Positions 1-5,248 of a DNA stretch of 13,998 nt are shown in pieces. The notes below the pieces were generated by a model. That model made no database searches. It saw nothing but the letters and a program-made list of their open reading frames with translations, and was not told the origin of the DNA. Source of the stretch: Nanoperiomorbus sp963544155 (GTDB lineage: Bacteria; Patescibacteriota; Saccharimonadia; Saccharimonadales; Saccharimonadaceae); contig CAUUDW010000013.1 in assembly GCA_963544155.1 (NCBI GenBank), forward strand, positions 1 to 13,998, given 5' to 3'. Every line of letters begins with the position of its first letter. Within the stretch, counting starts at the first letter, position 1. Both the position numbers and the translations under genes were made by a program.

Positions 1-35
1 TATTTTATTAAATTCAAAATATTTTGTTTTTTCAT
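1..35 (-). CDS. start of an unidentified gene running off the left edge (partial)
   Basis: On the minus strand an ATG at 33-35 opens a frame reading MKKQNILNLIK and then leaves the window. It is preceded by a strong Shine-Dalgarno sequence (AAGGAGG, plus-strand 46-52) about nine bases upstream. A nearer ATG at 41-43 hits a stop after three codons, so the start at 35 is preferred. The lysine-rich beginning would suit a signal peptide or membrane anchor, but eleven codons cannot identify the protein. It is divergent from ychF. The main support is the ribosome binding site. The product is unknown. Confidence 0.4.
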   Translation of the reverse strand, partial: MKKQNILNLIK

Positions 36-309
36 ATCGCCATACCTCCTTTTTTGTTATATCATAAATTGGGACACATTTCTATACTTGTGGGACAAAC
101 ATTTTTGCTTTTGCTTCCAGCATCAAGGGATATCCCAGTAATTCTTCATAGATCAAAAAGGAATCGATACAACCCCAAAACCACGCCTGTCGCATTTATC
201 TCTCAGCCTATTTTGATGTATCTTTCCCTTCTTTGAATCATTCTTTTTTGTCAGCCGGTTCAGATAATTAGTGCTAGAATATTAGCAAGATGAGAGAGGA
301 GACGTTGCT
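36..309. other. AT-rich intergenic region between divergent genes
   Basis: About 270 bases, clearly AT-richer than the coding sequence around them. No convincing gene lies here: the short plus-strand frame at 24-236 has no ribosome binding site and no recognisable protein. The region holds the Shine-Dalgarno sequence of the partial minus-strand gene, two TGGGACA words at 70-76 and 91-97 exactly 21 bp apart, and the ychF promoter near 272-280. Confidence 0.5.
272..301 (+). promoter_or_regulatory. ychF promoter (extended -10) and ribosome binding site
   Basis: TGCTAGAAT at 272-280 is an extended -10 element (TGN plus TAGAAT). No good -35 is seen at 16-18 bp, which an extended -10 tolerates. 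Transcription would start near 287. A purine-rich GAGAGGAG at 294-301 lies eight bases before the ATG at 310 and serves as the Shine-Dalgarno sequence. The -10 sits inside an imperfect palindrome (GCTA...TAGC, 273-286), a possible repressor site, which is weak evidence only. Confidence 0.5.
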
Positions 310-1431
<1,122 letters not shown>

Positions 1432-1432
1432 C

Positions 1433-2158
1433 CTAAGCTAGCTTAGTCAGTAGGTAAAACCTCTCCCGGTTACCTCTCGCCCCCGCTACGGCACTATCGG
1501 CCTTGGCTCTCAGCAAAAAGTACCGCTTCGCCCACTGCTCGAAATCGTGTAGGATGCGTCGCCGCTCGGTGTCATTTTTGATCACACCGTGGTTCTTTAG
1601 TCGGCTACCTGTCTCAAACTGTGGCTTAACCATGGCTACGACTTGGGTCTGTCGAGTCGCCAGCTCAGCCAGATGAGGTAGTACCTCACGTAGCGAGATG
1701 AAAGAAACGTCGATCAATATAATATCGACCGGCTGATCAGTCACAAAGTCTCTGATATCCGTCTTCTCATGCAGCTCGACTCGTGCGTCACGCCGTAACT
1801 GAGGATGAAGCTGATCAGTACCGACATCGACACAAATGACTCGCTGAGCACCCCGACTGAGGGCGTAGTCGGTGAAGCCACCTGTCGATGAGCCGACGTC
1901 CAGGACCGTCTTACCCTGAAAGTCTACCGCCAGCTTATCAGCTACTGAAGCCAGCTTTAGCCCAGCCCGGCCGACGAACTGCTCAGGCTGATCCAGCTCA
2001 ACTAGGCTCAGATCATGGACGAAGTAGCCCGACTTAGTAATGAGGCGACCAGCCACTCTAACTCGCCCCAGACGAATATAAGATTCAGCCTGCGAACGAG
2101 TGGTCACCAGCCCTAGCTGAACCAGAGCCTTATCCAGACGGACGCCCTGCCCCGTCAT
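1433..2158 (-). CDS. tlyA: TlyA-family rRNA 2'-O-methyltransferase (S4 + FtsJ domains)
   Basis: SAM-dependent ribose methyltransferase; in mycobacteria TlyA modifies 16S and 23S rRNA at sites needed for capreomycin sensitivity, while homologues were first called hemolysin A. The 241-aa product has an N-terminal S4 RNA-binding domain (about 6-66) and a Rossmann FtsJ-like domain. The SAM motif LDVGSSTGGF is at 86-95. The catalytic K-D-K-E tetrad can be placed at K68, D150, K178 and E232. The start ATG at 2158 lies six bases after the efp stop, with AAGGA inside the efp end as a plausible ribosome site, so it is the distal gene of an efp-tlyA unit. The stop is TAG. The haemolysin label should not be carried over; rRNA modification is the better-supported role. 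Confidence 0.93.
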   Translation of the reverse strand: MTGQGVRLDKALVQLGLVTTRSQAESYIRLGRVRVAGRLITKSGYFVHDLSLVELDQPEQFVGRAGLKLASVADKLAVDFQGKTVLDVGSSTGGFTDYALSRGAQRVICVDVGTDQLHPQLRRDARVELHEKTDIRDFVTDQPVDIILIDVSFISLREVLPHLAELATRQTQVVAMVKPQFETGSRLKNHGVIKNDTERRRILHDFEQWAKRYFLLRAKADSAVAGARGNRERFYLLTKLA

Positions 2159-2164
2159 ACTCAG

Positions 2165-2728
2165 CTAGTCCTTCATTCGTTCAATATAGCTACCATCCCG
2201 GGTGTCAACCTTGATCACGTCACCGTTCTTAATGAAGGCCGGCACCTTGATAGTGATACCCGTCTCCAACTTAGCATCTTTCTGGACACTGGAGGTAGTA
2301 TTACCCTTGACGACGTCCTCGGTATACTCGACCTTAAGCGGCGTCGAAGTCGGCAAATCAACAGCGATGACCCGCCCATCAAAGAATTGGAGCTGGACTT
2401 CCGCCCCTTCTCTGAGATAGCTAGGCACATCGCTCGCTTCATCCAGCGGCAGCTCAAACTGCTCAAAGGTATCGGGGTTCATGAAGTAGACTTTTTCGGC
2501 ATCGCTATACAGATACTGCGCTACCTGGTGCGACACTTCCGCTGCCTCAATCTTGTCCTGCCCCTTATAAGTTTTAGCCAGCACCGAGCCATCAATCAAG
2601 CTCTTGATCCGGACATTGACGATCGAGCCACCCCGTCCCATCACCTTCTGAGCATAGTCAATCACCTGATAGGGCTTGCCATCGACGACGATCACTCGCC
2701 CTTTCTTCAGATCAGTTGGTCCATACAT
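2165..2728 (-). CDS. efp: translation elongation factor P
   Basis: EF-P binds between the P and E sites and relieves ribosome stalling at polyproline. At 187 aa it has the normal three-domain size: a KOW-like domain 1-63 and two OB domains. The C-terminal signature is clear (KLETGITIKVPAFIKNGD followed by KVDT, G-S-Y and R). The tip of the domain I loop, which enters the peptidyl transferase centre, reads MGRGG, so the residue equivalent to E. coli K34 is Arg32. Arginine here is typical of EF-Ps rhamnosylated by EarP; no earP, epmA or ymfI-type gene is in this window. A strong Shine-Dalgarno (GAAAGGAGAG, plus-strand 2733-2742) fixes the ATG at 2728. It lies downstream of rpsR across a terminator-like hairpin and upstream of tlyA. 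The stop is TAG. Confidence 0.96.
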   Translation of the reverse strand: MYGPTDLKKGRVIVVDGKPYQVIDYAQKVMGRGGSIVNVRIKSLIDGSVLAKTYKGQDKIEAAEVSHQVAQYLYSDAEKVYFMNPDTFEQFELPLDEASDVPSYLREGAEVQLQFFDGRVIAVDLPTSTPLKVEYTEDVVKGNTTSSVQKDAKLETGITIKVPAFIKNGDVIKVDTRDGSYIERMKD

Positions 2729-2742
2729 CGTTCTCTCCTTTC

Positions 2743-2784
2743 AAAAAGGGCGACAGCCGGAAGCCCACCCGGCTGATTCGCCCT
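2743..2784 (-). terminator. intrinsic terminator-like hairpin between rpsR and efp
   Basis: Read on the minus strand: AGGGCG, a small internal loop, AGCCGG, an 8-nt loop, CCGGCT, a second small internal loop, CGCCCT, then five T residues. Outer arms are at 2779-2784/2747-2752 and inner arms at 2769-2774/2755-2760. This is a GC-rich stem followed by a U-tract, positioned to end the rpsF-ssb-rpsR transcript. The T run is directly followed by the efp Shine-Dalgarno sequence, so it could also act as an attenuator controlling read-through into efp-tlyA. No strong separate efp promoter is visible; a weak TTGTGG/TAAAGA pair with 17-bp spacing lies at the rpsR end. Confidence 0.65.
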
Positions 2785-2801
2785 AGTCTTTACCTAATCT
2801 A

Positions 2802-2996
2802 CTAGTTAGCCACAAATGGCAAAAGTGCCAAATGACGAGCTCGCTTGATCGCTATCGCCAGATTGCGTTGCGACTTGGCGCTCAACCCTGTCTTGGAGCG
2901 AGGCTCGATCTGCCCGTAGTTGTCAATGTACTTACGCAAGACTTCGACCTCCTTATAGTCAAAGTAGCGTGGTGATGGACGTTTAGTTCTCTTCAT
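2802..2996 (-). CDS. rpsR: 30S ribosomal protein S18
   Basis: Small-subunit platform protein that pairs with S6 on 16S rRNA. The 64-aa product shows the S18 core: YFDYKEVEVLRKYID, then GQIEPRSKTGLSAKSQRNLAIAIKRARHLALLPF. It is shorter than the common ~75 aa and lacks a cysteine-rich N-terminus. An in-frame start further upstream (3023, TTG or similar) would overlap ssb. The ATG at 2996 is chosen because CTAAGGAG at 3002-3009 lies immediately upstream and the remaining sequence begins MKRTKRPSPRYF as expected. The Shine-Dalgarno overlaps the ssb stop codon, so translation of the two is probably coupled. Third gene of the rpsF-ssb-rpsR operon. The stop is TAG. Confidence 0.96.
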   Translation of the reverse strand: MKRTKRPSPRYFDYKEVEVLRKYIDNYGQIEPRSKTGLSAKSQRNLAIAIKRARHLALLPFVAN

Positions 2997-3006
2997 AATT
3001 CTCTCC

Positions 3007-3453
3007 TTAGAATGGGATATCACTTAGGTCAATCGGCTCGTCAGCATCTACCTCGGCAGTATCAGCCGGCGGCTGAGAGCTCGCCTTCTGACTACCGCCG
3101 GCGGCATTAGCACCGCTACCTCGCCCGTCGTTAACGAAGCTGAACTCTTCGACTATGACATCAATGGCGCTACGACGCTTGCCCGTCTCTTTGTCTTCCC
3201 AGCTCCGCTGTTGCAGACGACCGCTGACCAGCAGCTGCCGCCCCTTGCCGACATACTTAGCGATGGTCTCGCCGGTATTGCCCCAGGCAGTACAGTTGAT
3301 AAAGCTGGTCTCTTCTCGGCGATTACCATCGGAGCCCCGAAAGGTACGATTAACCGCTAGCGAGAAGCTGGTGACTGATTGACCGGATGGCGTAGTCCGC
3401 ACCTCGGGGTCAGCCGTCAGATTTCCCATTAAGATTACTTTGTTAAATGCCAT
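3007..3453 (-). CDS. ssb: single-stranded DNA-binding protein
   Basis: Tetrameric OB-fold protein that coats single-stranded DNA during replication, repair and recombination and recruits partners through its C-terminal tip. The 148-aa product has the N-terminal OB fold (about 1-108; FNKVILMGNLTADPEVR near the start, then the FINCTAWGNTGETIAKYVGKG region). A disordered Gly/Ser/Ala/Gln linker follows, then an acidic tail ending DLSDIPF, the protein-interaction tip. Ribosome site AAGGGGAG lies just before the ATG at 3453. It sits between rpsF and rpsR, the classic bacterial order, with 22 bp to rpsF and only 10 bp to rpsR. The stop is TAA. Confidence 0.97.
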   Translation of the reverse strand: MAFNKVILMGNLTADPEVRTTPSGQSVTSFSLAVNRTFRGSDGNRREETSFINCTAWGNTGETIAKYVGKGRQLLVSGRLQQRSWEDKETGKRRSAIDVIVEEFSFVNDGRGSGANAAGGSQKASSQPPADTAEVDADEPIDLSDIPF

Positions 3454-3475
3454 TACACTCCCCTTTACCCTCTAA

Positions 3476-3853
3476 TTATTCTGCTGAGGCGCTCTCTCTG
3501 GTAGCCTTCGCCTCTTCTCGAGCTTTTTTATTCTCAGCCAGCCAAGCCTCGATCTTAGCATCAACTTTAGTGATCAGATGACGCAAGACGTCGTCGGTGA
3601 TATTAAGTGTGCTATCAATCTTAGCCGGCGCCGTACTCGGTAGCTCCAGCTGATACACCCGGTAGACAGCATGTGTCTGCCCAGCGATCTTGTAGACTAA
3701 CGACTTGCGCCCCCAGTCATCCTCGCTGATTATCTTGCCACCGTTGTCTTTAACTAGGTTGGCAATAGTCTGGAGCGGCTTATCCATCTGCGCCTCCAGC
3801 TCGGGGCGAAACAGCACCACCATCTCATAACGGCCGGTCGCCGTCTGTGACAT
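3476..3853 (-). CDS. rpsF: 30S ribosomal protein S6
   Basis: Platform protein of the small subunit that binds 16S rRNA as a heterodimer with S18. The 125-aa product shows the S6 ferredoxin-like fold signatures: YEMVVLFRPELE at 9-20, VKDNGGKIISEDDWGRKSLVYKI in the middle, HAVYRVYQLELPS, and INTDDVLRHL-like ILNITDDVLRHLITK. A charged Lys/Glu/Ala tail follows. A near-perfect Shine-Dalgarno (AAAGGAGGA, plus-strand 3858-3866) fixes the ATG at 3853. First gene of rpsF-ssb-rpsR, with its own promoter and a structured leader. The stop is TAA. Confidence 0.96.
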   Translation of the reverse strand: MSQTATGRYEMVVLFRPELEAQMDKPLQTIANLVKDNGGKIISEDDWGRKSLVYKIAGQTHAVYRVYQLELPSTAPAKIDSTLNITDDVLRHLITKVDAKIEAWLAENKKAREEAKATRESASAE

Positions 3854-3873
3854 AGATCCTCCTTTGGTTTATA

Positions 3874-3895
3874 GCCACGGCTCGCCGGCAGTGGC
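3874..3895 (-). promoter_or_regulatory. candidate S6:S18 complex-binding leader RNA motif upstream of rpsF
   Basis: In the rpsF 5' leader the minus strand reads GCCAC TGCCGG CGAG CC GTGGC. A perfect 5-bp stem (GCCAC/GTGGC) encloses a one-sided bulge with the trinucleotide CCG and a short GG/CC hairpin with a CGAG loop. The published S6:S18 complex-binding motif in rpsF leaders of many bacteria is described as a CCG in a bulge flanked by a stem and a hairpin, mimicking the 16S rRNA site. Position, operon and shape all fit, so autoregulation by the S6:S18 dimer is inferred. Seen by eye, not scored with a covariance model. Confidence 0.6.
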
Positions 3896-3914
3896 AGGTT
3901 AATATTACAGTAGT

Positions 3915-3923
3915 ATTATAACA
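3915..3923 (-). promoter_or_regulatory. rpsF operon promoter, extended -10
   Basis: The minus strand reads TGTTATAAT, an extended -10 with a perfect TATAAT (3915-3920). It gives a start near 3908 and a leader of roughly 55 nt containing the CCG-bulge hairpin. A -35-like TTGAAG exists but at a long 19-bp spacing. This is the only intergenic space ahead of the rpsF-ssb-rpsR genes. Confidence 0.65.
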
Positions 3924-3931
3924 CAACTGCA

Positions 3932-4501
3932 CTAAAGCTCTTCAATTAGTTTCAGTATGATAGCTTTCTTCTGCCGGCGCTCCGACTCGGGGCGAATCGG
4001 TACTTCCAGGTCTGTCGCTAAGTCCCAGATCTGATTGACCACCTGATTACTCTCGACCAGGTCATCGTTATATGATGCTAAAGCGACGATAGAGTAAGCG
4101 ATATCGTAATCCAGGAAAAGCTCCTGCTCCAGCTCCCGTTTCTTGAGGCGGAAATAATTGGTGACACCGGCTAGCGTAGCTAGCGTCCGACTAGGCTGAA
4201 AAAGCCTAAGGTCGCCCTCCCGCACCAGATCATCAAGTCCTACCCCACCAGCCAGGTCAGCCAGATTACTTTCAGTGAGATCCTGATCGTTAGACGCCCA
4301 GTTAGCCACTCGGTGCGCCAAATCACTATCCACTTGGCTCAGGTGAAACAAAGCATCCAGGCATAAATCAGCGAGGTCTTCAGCAAATAACGGCAGGTAA
4401 ATGCTGACAAAGCGTCGCACGTCGTCGTCTGTCTTGATCCGGCTTAGTTTGTCTTGCCAGAACCGAGCCCTGATCTGCCGAAGATCCTTAGTCTGAAACA
4501 T
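3932..4501 (-). CDS. hypothetical acidic helical protein
   Basis: Family not recognised. The 189-aa product is rich in Asp, Glu and Leu with no signal peptide or membrane segment, so it is probably cytosolic and mostly alpha-helical. The N-terminal third (about 12-75) is a run of amphipathic helices (FVSIYLPLFAEDLADLCLDALFHL). A central segment RLKKRELEQELFLDYDIAYS could be a coiled-coil-like helix, and the end RRQKKAIILKLIEEL is basic then acidic. The ATG at 4501 has no Shine-Dalgarno. A perfect TATAAT lies only nine bases upstream, so the mRNA may be leaderless. It lies between the SPOUT homologue and rpsF, same strand, with 27 bp to the former; an independent transcript seems likely. The stop is TAG. 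The intact frame and own promoter support a real gene. Confidence 0.75.
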   Translation of the reverse strand: MFQTKDLRQIRARFWQDKLSRIKTDDDVRRFVSIYLPLFAEDLADLCLDALFHLSQVDSDLAHRVANWASNDQDLTESNLADLAGGVGLDDLVREGDLRLFQPSRTLATLAGVTNYFRLKKRELEQELFLDYDIAYSIVALASYNDDLVESNQVVNQIWDLATDLEVPIRPESERRQKKAIILKLIEEL

Positions 4502-4510
4502 GATAGCATC

Positions 4511-4516
4511 ATTATA
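4511..4516 (-). promoter_or_regulatory. -10 element of the hypothetical gene at 3932-4501
   Basis: Perfect TATAAT on the minus strand, nine bases from the ATG at 4501. With a normal 6-8 base distance to the transcription start, the 5' leader would be three or four bases or less. No convincing -35 is seen; the upstream region is the end of the SPOUT gene. Confidence 0.5.
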
Positions 4517-4528
4517 ATATAGTTCAGC

Positions 4529-5008
4529 CTAACCCAAGTAATTAAACTGCCGATAAAGCTCATAGGCAACCGCCGAGGTAACAACCGGCAAGGTCAAAAA
4601 GTCAACCTTACGTTCGTCCATGGGCAATTTAACCATACCGTCAAGTAGTGCTTGTTTATACTTAGTAAGACCAGTTGCTTCAGTGCCAAATACCATAACG
4701 ATATCCCGACCATCCGGTAAATCGACCTTGAAGAAGTCTTGCTTAGCATCACCGGACGTGCCCAGCAAGTACTTCCCTTTAGCACGCAAATCATCAATAG
4801 CCTCTTCAAAAGTGTCGTAGTGTACCTCAGAAAAGCCATCATCCATATTCCACGATCTTACCTTTGATTTCACCTTTGGTAGATCAAACGGCAAAGCACC
4901 CTTACCCGAAGTGTAAACAATCGCATCTATAGATCTAGCGATCTGGATAATGTGCGCAATATCATAAGGAGACCTGATAGCATCGAAAAACAGCTCAACT
5001 CTTCGCAT
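4529..5008 (-). CDS. SPOUT (SpoU/TrmH-type) RNA methyltransferase homologue, divergent
   Basis: The family transfers methyl groups from SAM to ribose 2'-OH in tRNA or rRNA using a trefoil-knot fold. The 159-aa length and the C-terminal YELYRQFNYLG resemble small TrmL-type members. Motif 2 is intact (VFGTEATGLT, 106-115) and is followed by the expected VKLPMDE. Motif 1, normally N-x-G-x-x-x-R, reads DIAHIIQ at 16-22, so Asn, Gly and the catalytic Arg are all replaced. Motif 3, normally S-L-N-x-S, reads FLTLPVV. The fold is likely, but activity is doubtful or changed. The ATG at 5008 has an in-frame stop shortly upstream and no clear Shine-Dalgarno. The promoter probably lies in 5053-5092. The stop is TAG. 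Confidence 0.75.
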   Translation of the reverse strand: MRRVELFFDAIRSPYDIAHIIQIARSIDAIVYTSGKGALPFDLPKVKSKVRSWNMDDGFSEVHYDTFEEAIDDLRAKGKYLLGTSGDAKQDFFKVDLPDGRDIVMVFGTEATGLTKYKQALLDGMVKLPMDERKVDFLTLPVVTSAVAYELYRQFNYLG

Positions 5009-5052
5009 ATTGGCTCGCTATGCACATTCTCTCTTCACTCAGTACTAATTTG

Positions 5053-5092
5053 TTTATACTGTTCGTCCTCAACCTCTTGAAACAAATTCAAG
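5053..5092 (-). promoter_or_regulatory. candidate promoter and operator of the SPOUT homologue
   Basis: On the minus strand TATAAA (5053-5058) forms a -10. The -35 position 17 bp upstream falls on the arm TTCAAG of a perfect inverted repeat CTTGAA-N5-TTCAAG (5076-5092). A dimeric regulator bound there would cover the -35. The start near 5046 gives a leader of about 38 nt without an obvious Shine-Dalgarno. Confidence 0.35.
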
Positions 5093-5153
5093 TAATCACG
5101 ATATTCATATTTTGACCATATTCAGCAGTGTCGTCACGTGCATATAAAATTTT

Positions 5154-5222
5154 GTTGACATCTCCAGTTGCTATGTCAACATAATAGCATATTTAGTTGA
5201 CATTAATAAAGAAGTTGTCAAC
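5154..5222. repeat. two 27-bp inverted-repeat modules of GTTGACA/TGTCAAC in 42-bp tandem
   Basis: Half-sites GTTGACA at 5154-5160 and 5196-5202 face TGTCAAC at 5174-5180 and 5216-5222. Each module has 7-bp perfect arms and a 13-bp spacer, and the modules repeat at exactly 42 bp. Half-site starts are 20, 22 and 20 bp apart, close to two helical turns each, so all four lie on about the same face of the DNA. The spacers differ in sequence, so only the arms are conserved. A degraded third module (TTTGACC 5111, CGTCACG 5132) may precede them. It looks like an operator or nucleoprotein assembly site. TTGACA resembles a -35, but no matching -10 is found on either strand. Confidence 0.6.
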
Positions 5223-5248
5223 CTTTTACCACCGTAGAACTCATAGCC

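Larger units (their letters stand above)
5009..5248. other. AT-rich gene-free region with inverted repeats
   Basis: A 240-bp gap between ftsK and the SPOUT homologue, AT-rich compared with its flanks, with no credible coding frame and no RNA gene recognised. It contains a -10-like TATAAA (minus strand, 5053-5058), a perfect 6-5-6 inverted repeat (CTTGAA acaaa TTCAAG, 5076-5092) 17 bp upstream of that element, and the GTTGACA half-site array at 5154-5222. Confidence 0.6.

Noticed and set aside
24..236. 70-aa plus-strand frame in the AT-rich left region
   Set aside because: No Shine-Dalgarno, low-complexity hydrophobic composition, and it covers the probable regulatory DNA of the divergent partial gene.
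2387..2776. 129-aa plus-strand frame opposite efp and crossing the terminator hairpin
   Set aside because: Antisense to efp; no ribosome binding site; no recognisable domains.
5154..5225. TTGACA sequences read as classic -35 promoter boxes
   Set aside because: No -10-like hexamer is found 16-18 bp downstream of any of the four copies on the relevant strand; the phased inverted arrangement is better explained as protein-binding sites.
5009..5248. CRISPR array or integrase attachment site
   Set aside because: The repeated words are only 7-8 bp and alternate in orientation, there is no cas gene or integrase beside them, and no duplicated core flanks a mobile element.
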